DNA of 64,000 nucleotides from Mactra quadrangularis (GCA_025267735.1 CM046299.1:29551327-29615326), one strand, 5' to 3'; shown: positions 36,558-50,800, numbered from the stretch's first letter. The notes: generated by a model not told the origin, from the letters alone. Translations and numbers: made by a program.

Positions 36558-37585
36558 CGAGGGGTGTCCCAGTAAATCGTGGACTCCGTTTGTTGTGAAA
36601 AAAATACGCGCAACTTTAGCTCCAACTTTTAACTACCATTAAAGGTATGTGTTGTGAGTAAGTATGCTAAATTGTTTTCAACGGTTAATTAAAAAATAAA
36701 TGTTATGCTTCAATTTATAAGACACTAGGTATGAAAAGGCGGCGCAAGTCAACGTCATATTAAGACGTCAGGTCTATGAAATCATTTTTATTCACTCTCT
36801 AAATTTGCCTTGTTGTGAACAGTGACATACACAGACAATGTTTTTACTTCATATTTACTTTACAAATTTGTTTTTGTCTTATTTTTGTTACAAAATTGTT
36901 ACATTAGTCTCAAAATATTAGTATGGTCAATGATATAATAGCCCACGGGTTAAGTTCCCAACTTAATTTTGAATAACACTTTCAGTAGTTTTTGGTACGA
37001 TAAATTCAGTGGTTATATTACACTATGAATAACTTCTCTACCATATGTAGTACGCACAAGGTATACGTAATGATTCCTTTCATCTGTCCATGTGTTTGAA
37101 TTCAAATTTATACCAATCCATGTTGTGCCAGGCTAATTATGAAACTGAGTTGCAATTACATAGACTCAAACTTGTCCTGACGTCACATTATCTCGTTGAT
37201 GTCTCATTTTTGTGTTTCAGTTTAAATGCGTATTGCACTCTTGTGTACTTATTTTATGATCTGAGATTTGGTGTGAAAATATATTGATACTTTCTGCGAA
37301 TGTATATGTAAAAATAAAATGCAATTAAAAAGTTTAAGTTTAAATTTTGCTGTTCACTTGAACTCAGTATGAACGAATATACAAGTGTAAAAGTGGTTGT
37401 GTCGCATGCACATACCTTGTATTAGTTAAACATTAAAATGACGTCTTTAATGCAAGTTCTTATTAGTAAAATGCCTAATTTGTGTAAAAATATGACTAAC
37501 AAACAGTCTTGTAAATTATGATCATCATGTGACGTAAGGAAAGAAAGTTATGGACAAAGTACACAATTTACTGGGACACCCCTCG
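36558..37585. mobile_element. Mariner-like non-autonomous element
   Basis: Inverted ends read CGAGGGGTGTCCCAGTAAAT on both sides and are flanked by TA (36556-36557 and 37586-37587), the target duplication of Tc1/mariner elements. The ~980-bp interior has no transposase frame. Confidence 0.85.
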
Positions 37586-38009
37586 TACATGTACATGTGT
37601 GTTGTGCTTAATGTGATAAGAGTTTGAGATGTACTCCAGATATTTGTTGTCATTATGTTGATCTTGTTTTTGTCATAAATATTTACCGTGTACTCTCCAT
37701 TTAATGCTCCTGGGGTGTTATATTGTAGTTGTTAATTATTGGAGGAGTGTTATATTGAAAATATATGGTACATCAACATAAGTGATTGTTCTAGAGAACA
37801 TGGAGGCAGAACAAAGGGTATAGGTATCGCATTGGATGTAGATTTTGTCATAACTATATCTGCACAGGATATGTTGAGGGAGAACAGGGACCTGCTGTTC
37901 TGCTTTAGAACATTCAGTATGGAATATACATACAGTATTGTCTATATTATGTAATCAGGAATCATCAGTCTAGCCAACATTCAAAATAAATTTCACTTTA
38001 TGTTCCAGT

Positions 38010-38075
38010 TAGTTCTAGCGCTAGTCTCATTTCGTGTTAAGGGTTGTGGGTTTAATTCCTGGGCTAGACAGGAAT
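38010..38075 (+). repeat. tRNA-headed SINE fragment
   Basis: It contains 'GGGTTGTGGGTTTAATTCCTGGGC', here split by eye into GGGTTGTGGG and a B-box-like TTTAATTCCTGGG. A close relative is at 56.87 kb. Confidence 0.45.
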
Positions 38076-38394
38076 TATCTTGGTTAAGTTTGGTCATAAA
38101 ACATTTTCTAAATTCATTCTCTTGCCCATCACTGTATTAGGTACTTCTTTCACAAAAACTGGCCATGATCTAAACCACAGAGCTCAACAATAATAGTGTT
38201 TATTTTTCTTGAAAGCACTTTAAGGCAGAATTGTTTCATACATACATTCATACAAGTAATTTATAATTAGGTCTTTGTTATCATTCTCAGTCAGATATAA
38301 TGACAGCTTTAGAATCTGTCTCAACCAGTTTAATTAAGAGTTTTGTGTCTACGTCATGTTGTATTCATGTATTTATCATATTTGACACGGACAT

Positions 38395-38890
38395 TGTGGC
38401 CGTTGGTATTTTACTCGAATTTTCATGACGTTTTTCTCTCGTAATACACGTGTTTGAAACAAATTTCAATAACTTAGATTATTGATTGAGGGGTTTCATG
38501 CATATTGATTAAATAAACACAGGTTTAAGTGAGTAGTCGTCGATTATTGGCAATTTTTATCGCATCGAACATTTTCAAAATGGCGGCCCTTTGTTTATTT
38601 TTTTTCCTCGCGCGGGAGGCGAGTGACCTCGACGTCTTTTAACTCGCGGCGCATCATCAATTCTTTATCAATTTTTTATTCAAAGGTATCATTTTAAAGC
38701 TTATGCAATGCCGATGGCAATGATGTATGCCGCTTCTGAAATAGTTGCGTATTTTTCGAGTGATACATCGTTGACTTTGACCATTTATTGCAGACGTATT
38801 TTTCGTCGTATGAAAGAGCGGCAACCTGCATTTGAAAGAGCCATCCAATCACTATTTAGTCACGTGATTTTATACATATAACTTGAAAAA
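38395..38890. other. CpG-rich block, promoter-like or transposon-derived
   Basis: Locally GC-rich, with CTCGCGCGGGAGGCGAGTGA, AACTCGCGGCGCATCATC and CAAAATGGCGGCCCTTTG, the last a YY1-like word often found at animal promoters. No adjoining exon could be recognised, so its role is open. Confidence 0.3.
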
Positions 38891-39115
38891 TCACGCGGCA
38901 GTGCGTGATCAAAGAAGTATACCGTTATAAACCCATGTCCGTGAAGCGTGACTAAGCGCCCCCGAATTTATGACTTAATTAGTCAATAAATAAACACTAA
39001 TTACTTATCGATTAATTTATCGATCATTATCACTAAAACATCATCAGAAAGATAATTTTATAAGCTTTCATTAAATGTATAACTTAAAAAAATTGAACAA
39101 AGAAAACTATTTTAA

Positions 39116-39290
39116 TTGTTGATAAATCTTACAGACCTATTGATTTTTATCGATATTGGCAAAAATTCTAGTGTATGCACAGGCTTATGTGGGGTTGCTA
39201 ATTTATGTTATAATTTGTTCACATGTTTTTACTATGTAAACTGTGATGAAATAAAAGATATGTTCTGTTCTGTTCTAATCTGTGAAGGTT
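39116..39290 (+). mobile_element. 3' end of a non-LTR retroelement
   Basis: It ends GATGAAATAAAAGATATG followed by TGTTCTGTTCTGTTC, a simple-sequence tail. The upstream part (GGGGTTGCTAATTTATGTTA) is non-coding. Confidence 0.5.
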
Positions 39291-40524
39291 TAATGTTAAA
39301 TTTGTTACAGAAATGATACATTGCTTGTACAATTTAGTGATTATTCTTGAACCTTTTAAAACAGGGAGGCAGAAAAAAGGACAGGTAGCATCAGATGGTT
39401 GATGTTTTAAAGTAACTATTTCTGCATATGGAGGTGCAAAAAGGTGCCCTGCAATTCTAATTCTTTTTTAATAATCTCTAAATTTAGTTGGTGATACTAC
39501 ATGTAGTTGTGAGCTGATTTTGTGATAATTGTAGGTTATGTAACTAGGCAGTAGACTAGAATACAAAAATTTGTTAAATGTTAACAAAATGAAAAATCAT
39601 TTTACTGCAATGGAAATGAAGACTAGTCATAGGCAGTAAGAAAATATTATATCTTGCTTGGTTTAGATTTAAAGACATTATATTATTTTTAAAGCATTGT
39701 AAGAATTTGTTTACGATGCAACTTTTATATGACACATTTTGATTTGTTCATTTTTCATACGTTTTGTTTTACAAAGAACACATTTGTTGTTGTTTTCTCT
39801 GCTTGATGCATTTATCAAGCTTTCCTGCACAACTTACATAGTTGAGAGATTGCCTCTAAGAACTGATGACATGGAATTTTAACTTGCCTAAATCACTGTC
39901 AACATTTTTCAAAATACATTGACAAAAAGAACTTTAAAATTTAATTCTTTATTATTAGATTTTTGCAAAAAGTAGTAAGATATGATTGTATGATTTAAAT
40001 TAGGATTACATATTTGTTGGGCTTTAATCAAGAAAAATGTCCAACCAAATTATAAAAATAAATTGGTGACTCTATACAAACTATACTACATTTACTATTT
40101 TTTAACTCCCCACTTACTTGATTGCCCAAATAATTATTGTAAAACTTGGACTATTTTATCCAAGTTATAAACTGTACTAAACTGAACTTACAGATAATGA
40201 TATCAACTTGCCTTGTGAAATTTATTTTGTCTGGGGATTTGGGCTAGTAGCTCTTTATCCAAAACTTATAATAATGCAATAAATCACAATACACTGCATG
40301 CCAAGTATTGTGCTAGGTTAGTCTACAGTATTGTTAAGTTTTTAGCTCTGCATCAAGGCTACAGCAACATTGTTATTTCTGTGTACTTACATTGTTGGAA
40401 GTACTAAATTTATATTTTATTATTTATATTTGTGGAAAATAAAGAAAACTTTGTATGATTATCTGTGTTACTATTTTTTTTTGGTTTAGATCAGAAGAAG
40501 TTTATTGTTTACTATGACCATGTA

Positions 40525-40766
40525 CACTGGGGTCCAAGTTTCTTTACACTTGTATTTTGTTCCATATTTTCTTTTATCTTTTTATAGCAAAAATTCATGC
40601 AGACACATTTGGTTTATAATAAAAATATATATGATAGAACATAGTTGACAGTCAATAATTAACTGTATATTAGTTGTAAAACTAATAACGACTAGTAAAG
40701 TTAGCTTAAATATACTCCAAAACGTAAAAATATAACACTTTGTAAAGAAACTTTTGGACCCCAGTG
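40525..40766. mobile_element. 242-bp MITE with TA target duplication
   Basis: Left end CACTGGGGTCCAAGTTTCTT and right end, as complement, CACTGGGGTCCAAAAGTTTC continue with TTTACA; both are flanked by TA. Tc1/mariner-type MITE. Confidence 0.85.
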
Positions 40767-42904
40767 TATAGTGCCCACCATAAGTTCTTGGGCAAAGTCC
40801 TATATTTGGAGTAAAATTATTCACATTTGCCATTGAAAATGACCTATAATAGCTAAGTCCAATCAACATTAATTAGTATTATATGGTTCTAACTAATAAC
40901 TATGCTGCATGAATAGGCCTTAATTACTAAAGAAAATTGATAAAAACACTACCAAAATAGTTCACAGTACACAATGTAACTGTGGCTGTTCAGTCAGTTT
41001 TCTGTATGTAGCCTGATCAGAACTTTTCTGTAAGTTCTTTTAATAAAATTTTAAAAAGGTTGGATAACTGGCCCTTTTTAGAGGGCTTTGAAGCCACCAG
41101 TAGTTGTTATCAATATAAACAATATTGATCTGGTTCTGGTCATTCTATTAATGGAAGGTGAAGATATCACGTATATACTAAGATGCATTGCAGTATTCGG
41201 CCATTTGATATGTGGTAGAATATAGTGTGGCATATAAAGACAAAATCATTGTACCGTTACTTCTGTTACAACAAAATATAATCTTTCTGTGTTGGAGACC
41301 CGTTACATGCAGCCCAATAGACATTAGTGGCTTTACTTGTGGGATATCAGTTTATCTGGCTAGCTTAATTGGTAGCACATCTGTTTCTACACCAGCATCT
41401 TATATTATTAAGGAATATGGAGGTGTGGGCAGTGTGGAAGGGTAGGCGAGTACTGGTTAAAGCTAGATTAGTTACACTAACTACTGTAAAATTACCATGA
41501 TTATGTCGACACAGTGCTTAACTCAATGAAAAAGTATTTGTAGTACTAGTACACATTTTTGTTTGAGATCTTTTATCAGTACAAACTACACACCAAATAT
41601 ATCTTTAATTTTACCTGTAGTACACTTGACATATATTATCCACATTATCTTGATAAATGGAGGGTTTCAAGTACTTTTCAAGCATAGTCAAACAAGATAA
41701 CTCTATATGGCTGACCAAGATTTGATGACAATTGGAGCAAAAATGTTTTTTATAGGACTGCAACGATTTGATACATCAAAAATTGATTGCTAGGGTGCCG
41801 ATTCAATTTTGATTTGAAACTCATTATTCTTTATTTGATGCCAGCCTTTGAGCTTGTCTATAAAAGTTAAAAGGATTTAAGGCTTTAAGGTAGCTCCACA
41901 CTTTACAAACGAATTTTCGACTTTCCTTCGATCTTGCTCAAATTAAGTACACTTGTCAATTAAAGTTTCGTCTTTTCGGTTTTGGTGTTCAAAATGATTA
42001 AAACGTTGCCTTGGTGACGTCGTGCCGCGAATTGGCGCGTGACGTATTTTGCGGTAATTTCTGCGTTTCAGCGTTCATAAAATGGACAATAATTGACGGA
42101 AATTTATCAAACAAACTTTTAAATATTCTACATACACATGGCAAAGCGATGCAAAGTTCGGTATTAACGATTTACAGTATATATTGTGTCCGCATAGCTT
42201 TAAACGTCGTGAGACGGTGATTTTATTAGCTCATACAAATGGAATTATTTCATACTGAAGCGCATTTTACAAAAAAAGTAGTCTGGTGACATACCCTGAA
42301 AATTTCATATGTTATTCTCGGATGCACATGTTAAGATATTATGAAATAAAAAAGACATGTCTTCGAACTACTTTTTCCGTAATTCAACGTTTTAGAGAAG
42401 TAACTGTATGAAATAAAGACAGTTTTTCTCTGACGTCGTAGGCGACGTCGCGTAAATTGAATGTGTTTTAATATTTTAAAAAACGTAAAGAAAAGGTAAA
42501 CTGCATTAATAACAATGAGAAAAAAATAACTCTTATAATATAAAATTTGTATACACGGTATAATTTAATACATATTTTATTCAATGAATTGGATTGGATG
42601 ACAGGCATATTATAATACCTATACACATCCTCTCCATACACGGTATGTGTGTGTATATATATACATACTTATATTTTTTATCAAATATAATTTCTTAGGC
42701 TTGTAAGACTAAAAAAAGATTTATACAAAATATACATGATACAAAAACATAAAATACGTAAAGTATGAACATTACAAAGGTACTTCAAAATACATATATG
42801 TCGTATAATATTTGAATGATGGATGCACAAGAATGCAAGAAAAATACGTCCTTCTGTGTTGGCGTAATGCAATACTAGCAATGGCTATCTGTTTATTTGT
42901 TTGT
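40767..42904. other. Intergenic, no gene seen
   Basis: A locally GC-richer block at 41890-42440 contains GGTAGCTCCACACTTTAC and several GACGTCG words; it may be a dispersed element with unclear ends. Nothing coding is recognised. Confidence 0.45.
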
Positions 42905-43175
42905 TTGTTGGGTTTAACGCCATTATAACACATAATATAGGTCATATAAAGGTGGCCAGTCAACCAACTCACTTCTCCTGGAAAGGCTAAATCTCTGGAT
43001 TTCGCTGTAAACAAACTAGTAATCGCATACTTTCGTCAGTAACTGACGACTGCCCTACATAATTAAAGATCATTGGTAGGAGGGATAATAGCCGTAGAAA
43101 TAATTTCATGACCAATCTCCACGAAAGTATGCCCCGCCCGGGAATCGAACCCACGACCCCTCGATCAGTAGACTT
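42905..43175 (-). mobile_element. V-SINE-like element, near full length
   Basis: It runs from the 3' end GTTGGGTTTAACGCCATTAT to the tRNA head at the high end, where the complement of GGGTTCGATTCCCGGG provides a B box. The internal GGAAAGGCTAAATCTCTGG and ATAATTTCATGACCAA blocks match the split copy at 25.3/28.9 kb. From general knowledge it resembles molluscan V-SINEs such as RUDI; the exact family was not checked. Confidence 0.75.
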
Positions 43176-44774
43176 GCATGATGGTACATTTCACTGCTGT
43201 GAATTTCTAATTCTGTTAGTCAGTATAAGTTTGTTTTAAGCTCAAATGAATGTATTACTACAGTATAACCTCTGCAGAGCAACATGCTACAGAACAAATC
43301 CTCCACACAACAACTTTTGATTTTTCCCTTGGGCGTAATTTCTATTGAATTTAACCTCTACACAGCAGCAACCTCTGAACAGCAACACACTTTAGTCCCT
43401 CCCAGTGGGTGTTGTTCAAGAGAGGTTGTACTGTGTACATTTGGAATAAATAATACAAATGTATCGAATCGAAAGAAAAAATCAAATTACATCAAATTGA
43501 CTTTCTAGTGAATTGTTGCAGCCCTTGTTTTTTGCCCCAAATTATTGAAATTATATTTGTTTCTAGCTATTATGGAAATAATTCTTTTGACTAGGTTAAA
43601 TGAAAAGTTGTATAAAATGTGGCCTCTATTTACAAGGTTTACCAAGAACTCAACAAGCTCTGGCATACATGTAATAAACCATAAAATAGTTTGAAAAGAT
43701 TGTAACATAATTAGTCACTGTCAGGTAAAATCCTTGTAACTTTACGTTTTGGAATTGAAGTTACAAGGTTTTAACTCGATACAACTCTGATATTTCAATG
43801 GTGAATTAGAAATGACAATCTTGATCATTTAGAACAGGTATATTTATTTATATCAAAATATTACACTATAAATCTGTGTCTAAAAATTACATGTAAATGT
43901 ATAATCTCATAAAAACATTGCACAATATCAAATAATATACATGATTCTAGACTTCTAACATTAAAGACAGTATAACCTTGACCCACTAGCCTGGTGGCTA
44001 TAGTGAAAATAACTTATTTCATTTAGTCAGACAAATTTTAAATGCTGAATTAGCAAAAATGAGACAACCCATCTTTGGCAAAACACAAAATTTATACATG
44101 TTTGGCAACTTAAATACAAAACCTGATATGAATTATATTGGGTAAAACTTTCTAAATTTGACCTATTTTCAGGCCTTAAAAACAATCTTTTAGGGGTGAA
44201 AGGTCACACTCTGGCATCTGCACATAATGCATCTACTCATATGGAGCGGACAAACCCGCATTAAATATATATAAGTTTGCCCAATACAATATAACACAAT
44301 TAACCAGGCATGAGCTCATGAAAATAAAAGGGAATGAGACAATGACTACACAACCTATTCACTAACCTTAACAATAATAATACAATAAAAATCTATAAAA
44401 TCATGAGCAGATTTGTTCCACTGTAACCTCCCACTGATGGCTATGTGTTCAAATCTAGCTTATGACCAAAATTTGGGGCAGAATAAATGGAGCCAAGTGT
44501 GATCAAGTGGTTACGATGTTAGACTGATACACGCAATTAATGGATAGCCAGATCTGCTTTGGTTTTAATAACATTCAAAATCCACCTTATTGTTTCCTTG
44601 AGCAAGAAACTTTATTGTTACTGGCTCTGTACTGTGGGATAAAGAACCTGAATCCAGAGTGATTAAGTCACAAGAGCTTGGCTTACAACTATCAGAGCTA
44701 AAATAATTGTACATGTATGGTAATAATTATGAAAGTAACAGAATAAACTCTGACACAGTCACAGCTATTTAAGA
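43176..44774. other. Intergenic and CRPPA 3' flank
   Basis: No coding signal. A possible CRPPA polyadenylation signal on the minus strand (TTTATT on the plus strand) lies at 44611-44616, but it falls inside a SINE-like piece. Confidence 0.4.
44490..44690 (+). repeat. SINE-like fragment
   Basis: It contains GATCAAGTGGTTACGATGTT (A-box-like) and TTTCCTTGAGCAAGAAACTT. The latter block is shared with the tRNA-headed copies at 45.4 and 52.5 kb. Confidence 0.5.
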
Positions 44775-44867
44775 TCAATCAACAATAAATGTTTGTCCAG
44801 CTAAAGTTTGATCTCTATTCCATATTAATGATACAACCATTTCTGAAAGTTTTGTTATATTATCATT
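44775..44867 (-). other. CRPPA: CRPPA exon 9 with stop codon
   Basis: Acceptor TATACTTTCAG; encodes NDNITKLSEMVVSLIWNRDQ and TLAGQTFIVD then TGA. This parallels the vertebrate C terminus (SLI then SGLIGQLLI). Confidence 0.75.
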
Positions 44868-47800
44868 CTGAAAGTATAAAACACAGCCAATATACATTGT
44901 GAAGATAAAATAAATATCTGAGCAACAGGACAACTTACCAGCTGTTGTTAAACTTTTTCCTTCACATAAACACAGAATACTTATAAGACAGTAAAATAAA
45001 TTCTCTAAAATATCATCTTCATTTCTACAGATTTTTAAAATTATAATATTAACAAAAGCAGTCAACTAACTGCATCCTTGTCTGTAACAGATGCTCATCA
45101 AAAATATCACTGACCAAATTTTGTAACATTGCATGCAACACTAATAACTCAGACATTCTTAAGTATAAAGGGTCACAATCCAGTCAAAACGCATGCTAGA
45201 GTTATGTAAGTACTCATTTTGTAAAATATACATTTAAACAACAAATCATGTCAGTATATCTATATTTTATGTAAAAATCATTCAAATTACTCAGGTACAA
45301 ATATTAATAGAAAAATAAATCATCATTCAAATAGAAATGTAAAAGCAATACTGAACTCTAATACACTTTTGTTAGGAGCAGTGATCCAGTAGTAGGACAC
45401 ATGTATAGGGATCTGGAGGTCCAGAGTTCGAATCCCACTAGGGGCACTGCTTATGTCCTTAAGCAAGAAATTTACCTGCAGTTGTCCCACTCCACTCAAG
45501 TGTTAATGAATAATGTGAGGGATCACCTGCTTGAAGGTGATTTCAATGAAAATAACACTGCTTTTGCAAAAACTAATCAAAAGAAACTTACAGAATATAG
45601 AATACCAAATATCAATATGTGCTTATGATTTCTCTGTACTGCTGATATAGATTTGATAAAATCAATAACTTTGCCTGATTCCAAACTTTCTTCTTTTTGA
45701 ACATGTAAAATACATGGAGTGATATCATGGTCTTGTATGCTGAACGAGGGATAGTGACTACTGGTGTCTGCTGTAATACTAGCTAACTTGGTAAGTGTCA
45801 CATCAATAGTATGAGTGTATACATTTATCAGACTATTACCGGTACATGGTGATTTGTGTGAATTATTAACCTGAAAAATTGTAAAGAATTATAACTATGC
45901 AGTCAATATGAAATATGGCTGACCAATGGACAAATCCTGTAAAAAATAGAAGGTCTGTCTAGATCTGCAGCCTGTCTGAAAAAAATTTGATCTTATTCAC
46001 ACAGTTTTCAATTAATCAAATTATGTAAAATTTTTACTAAAATATCTCTGTTACATTAAGACTTGGTTTGGTCTTGTAAGCTTTTGAACTTCACAGGACC
46101 TAATGTCCAGAAATAAACTGTTGAGTTTCACAGAAACTGAACTATTGAGTCATCTTAAACTGATAATCATGATTAGCGTTGGTTACTGTTAAGAGGTACA
46201 ATATACAATATATGCCATTACTAGTACCAATGAAATGATGATGGTTTTTAAGGGCCACAATGAAAATAAGAGTTTTTCTTTCTTGTGTTATCCTTAGTGT
46301 TGGTGTGCATATCAGGGACAAGAATTTTATGCTGCCAAATTTTTAATTTATGTGTTTTAATTTCTTGTACCATTGTATGTATACTATGCCTAAATAAATC
46401 TATCTATCTATACAGTATTTCAAATAATATTGATACCATAGGGCAAGAGTAATTGATCTTCCAACAATCAATTAAACTGCAGGATTAAATGTTTTGCTGT
46501 CAGCAATTAAGATCATTGTGTTTATAATTAAGCAATTAACACAAAATGTGTCAGTCCATAACAATGTTTAAGAAAGAACTCTAGAAAGCAAAGTAGAAAT
46601 GTCTTACAAACTTTAAAAAATGATAAATGAGCAAATTGTTCAGGAGTATTGCATAGTAGTTTTGACGAAGTCAAAGTTAGAGTGCTAACATCATACTATA
46701 GGCCTAAACAATAAATGATTGTCAAACATTATCCCCATCTCTCTACATTGCATATTTTCAATAAAAGATTTTCAGTTCAGTAAAGGTTTGTAAATCAAAG
46801 AGAGCCATTTTTCAGTCAGAATATGACCTTGATCTCTAACTAGTAACCCCCAAATAATCACAGGTCTTCTTACTGGTCAAGACTAACCTCTATATCAAAT
46901 TGGAAGTCAAAGGGTGAAGGAATTCTTCAGTTATCTGGTTGACAAGGTAGGCTCTCCAAAAGACATAACACACGGACATACTGGTCAATGCACCAAAAGA
47001 GAGATATAAATAGGTTATTTACATTGGGTTTAACACCGTGTCAACACAATTTTTTAGGTAATTTTACAGCTTCCAACACACAGAATCTAGCTTTCCTGGA
47101 CCCTTGTCTATAACCAGTACTCACCTACCCTTCCACAAGGCCGGAAACTTCTCCATATACCTAATTAATGGAGAAAAGTTTACATTACACATGTATGTCA
47201 AATTTTTATGGAAGAGTGAAACCTCCTAGGTTACAATTTTAACCTGTATCCCCTTCAGGACACTAGATAGGTCCACTAGAAATATGATCACAGAAATAAA
47301 AATAACACTAAGTGAATTTTAACCCTTTTCATCAAGGTTATATTCCCAAGAAACAAATATTAAATTACAAGATTGAATAATGTACATTTCTTACCTGAAA
47401 CTGTAATGATTTGTTCTTACATGCTAATTGAATCTTTTCTACTATGACATCATCAGGAGTAGAAGGTATAAACTGTACACTTACTGATATCAACTTTTCT
47501 GTTTTATAAACAAAACATTATTATAGTTACCACAGGAGCTTAATATTCTGTACCGTAGTTTGAAAAATTCCCTCCTTCTTTTAATAAAGTTTTTATTATA
47601 AGAAGGCGGGAATTAGAAAGTTTTATTATAAGGAGGAGGGAATTAGAAAGTTTTTATTATAAGAAGGCGGGAATTAGAAAGTTTTATCATAAAAGGAGGG
47701 TATTTGAAAGTTTTACTATAAGAAGGAGGGAATTAGAAAGTTTTATTATCAGAAGGAGGGAATTAGAAAGTTTTATTATAAGAAGGAGGAAATTAGAAAG

Positions 47801-50800
47801 TTTTATTATAAGGAGGAGGGAATTTGAAAGTTTTATTATGAGGAGGGAATTTAAAAAAGTTTATTGTAAGAAGGCGGGAATTAGAAAGTTTTATTATATG
47901 GAGGAGGGAATTAGAAAGTTTTATGATAAGGAGGAGGGAATTAGAAAGTTTTATTATAAGGAGGAGGGAATTAGAAAGTTTTATTATAAGGAGGAGGGAA
48001 GAAGAAAGTTTTATCATAAAAGGAGGGTATTTGAAAGTTTTATTATAAGAAGGAGGGAATTAGAAAGTTTTATTATAAGGAGGAGGGAATTAGAAAGTTT
48101 TATTATCAGAAGGAGGGAATTAGAAAGTTTTATTATAAGGAGGAGGGAATTTGAAAGTTTTATTATAAGGAGGAGGGAATTAGAAAGTTTTATTATAAGG
48201 AGGAGGGAATTAGAAAGTTTTATTATAAGGAGGAGGGAATAAGAAAGTTTTATCATAAAAGGAGGGTATTTGAAAGTTTTATTATAAGAAGGAGGGAATT
48301 AGAAAGTTTTATTATCAGAAGGAGGGAATTAGAAAGTTTTATTATAAGGAGGAGGGAATTTGAAAGTTTTTTATGAGGAGGGAATTTAAAAAGTTTATTA
48401 TAAGAAGGCGGGAATTAGAAAGTTTTATTATATGGAGGAGGGAATTTGAAAGTTTTATTATAAGGAGGAGGGAATTAGAAAGTTTTATTATCAGTAGGAG
48501 GGAATTATAAAGTTTTATTATAAGGAGGAGGGAATTTGAAAGTTTTATTATAAGGAGGAGGGAATTAGAAAGTTTTATTATAAGGAGGAGGGAATTAGAA
48601 AGTTTTATTATAAGGAGGAGGGATTTTGAAAGTTTTATATTAAAGAGGGAATTTAAAGTTTTATTATAAGGAGGGAATTTGAAAGGATTATTAAAAGGAG
48701 GGAATTTAAAGTTTTATGACCATTTTGTCATACTTTCATGTTTTTGTGTGACGCCCCGCGGTACAACAATGCAACATGGCATAAATCAGCCACCATACAT
48801 ATTAGAGCATTGTTATGAGAGACAAAACAATCATAGTTTGATCAATTATGTTTAATTATTTTTTCATCTTTTTTTTCAAATTTATTGAACAAAGATATTG
48901 TAAAAATGTACAAACTATGATAAGATGCACCATGCCAATATATTGGCAAGAATAAAGTTCCAGTTGGTTGTCTGTGTTTTAGCTTTACACATTTGATGCC
49001 AAATTTAAAGCACTGACCCCACTTAAGAAGAAATTAATATATTTGAAGAAGTAAATTTGCAGCTAGACAGAAAACTACAGAAATAAAGTCCCTGCAAAAA
49101 TTTCCACTTATGCAGTACTTAATTACAGTTAATATAATGTATAAATGCTACGCTTAAAACTTAAATCAGCATCCATTAAAACATATTCTAAATTGTAATT
49201 TACCCAATTGGTTTCTTCACAATCAGCTTTAAATTAACAAACAAAAAAGGCTTCTTGTTACTAAGTAACATATAAATGAAGTAATGCATATGTACAGGTT
49301 TACATATTTAATATGAAATATGTGATGAGAAAAAGTCACAGATTTAAGTACCTTTCAATAAACTTTCTGCAGCAAACAAATCTTTCTTGTATGTCACCTA
49401 TGAAAAATAAATAAACAAACAACAACATTATATTTTAAACATGTGATTGTATCTGTGATTTTTATCAATTTGTATCATTTATATGTGACATTATATATAA
49501 ATCATAAATGAAAATTCAGACTTAAATTGAAGTTTATACTAAAAAATATTTTAAATAAGTTCTTCCGATTTACCTAATGCCTCAGTCTCATAAAATTGTG
49601 GCTTGTTGCGGACCCGTACATGCAGACAGCCGTAGGCCATGGGAAGCCTTGCGTATTAAGGTGACAGTAAGCACATGGCACAAAACACCATACCCGTATG
49701 GAGCCGTAGCTGGAAGATATGCAAGTTTAATCCATACTTGGTCACAATTTTGTTCATGATTTGACTTTGAAACTGATACATGTATCCTGGGCTCATCTCA
49801 CGGACCCTGGTAAAAACGTAACAGTCTGTACGGTACACAAGAGTTTGTATGGGTCCTTGGGAATCTTGATCACACTGCGCCCATACGGTGCCCTCACAGC
49901 TATTTTTATGTAAATGGGACTGTAGCTTTAATAAGCCTTCAAATATAGTAAGGGATCGAGAGGTTCTATGTTAGAGGTAATAGCTGTAAAGTTAGTGAAT
50001 GCACATCAGCATAAAACCCAACTCTTTTACATTTTATATTTACTTTAGACTATACTATTGTAGATCTGAATGTGTTGGATTATGACTAATGAGTCAAGTT
50101 CTATTGCAAACCACTTAGAAATGTACAACCAGATTAAAGTCACTAGTAAAATTTACACTAGAGTCAATACATGACTATCTAGCTGTATATTGGTATACAG
50201 TGTATGTAAGATATGATTTTGATAAACAGTAATTACTGGATTTATACCCTGATGTTGATAGCAAGTTTTAAGTTCAGTCAATTTATGCTTAGCAAGTAAT
50301 CAGTCTACTACTAAGAAAAGGGCAGAGAGGCGGAGAAAATGTACAGGTTGCATACAAGGATTAATGTTTCAAAGTAACTATTTCTGCATTGAGAGGAGCC
50401 AAAAAGGGAAGGGAGGAGAGAAAAGGGACAGGGTGTAGCACTCTGCTATTCGGCTTTAGAATAATCACTATTAATGTTTGTGAGTTTTATGACCTTTAAA
50501 AAAAACTTGATGCACAAACCTGTAAATGTATTTGTGCTCAATAATCAGTGCTGAGTATGATATGGTCCTTTCATTATTATAACAATATGGACCAAAATAA
50601 GCAGGGTTGGCTGGTAAAAACCGCCCCCGGTTTTTACCGCTGGTTTTTACCGGTAAAAACTGCCCCAGACAATACTCCAAAAGTGGTCAATACTGGTCAA
50701 TACTGGTCGATTGATGGACAAATAATAATTATTAAGTTTAATTAACTTTTACTTTAAGATTAAAAAATGACTTCTTTATGTCATTTCTTTTTGTTGTTCT

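Larger units (their letters stand above)
37586..40524. other. Intergenic, repeats, no gene seen
   Basis: It holds a tRNA-like retroposon piece (38010-38070), a CpG-rich block (38395-38890) and a LINE tail (39116-39290). Frames of 60-70 codons here have no recognisable domain. Confidence 0.5.

Noticed and set aside
44860..45065. Possible extra CRPPA exon (frame with NEDDILENLFYCLISILCL)
   Set aside because: It has a plausible acceptor and a GTAAGT donor, but it does not match CRPPA, and exons 8 and 9 join in phase without it. An alternative exon cannot be excluded.
47793..48256. Frames with 10-residue repeats on both strands
   Set aside because: These follow automatically from a 30-bp repeat unit lacking stop codons.
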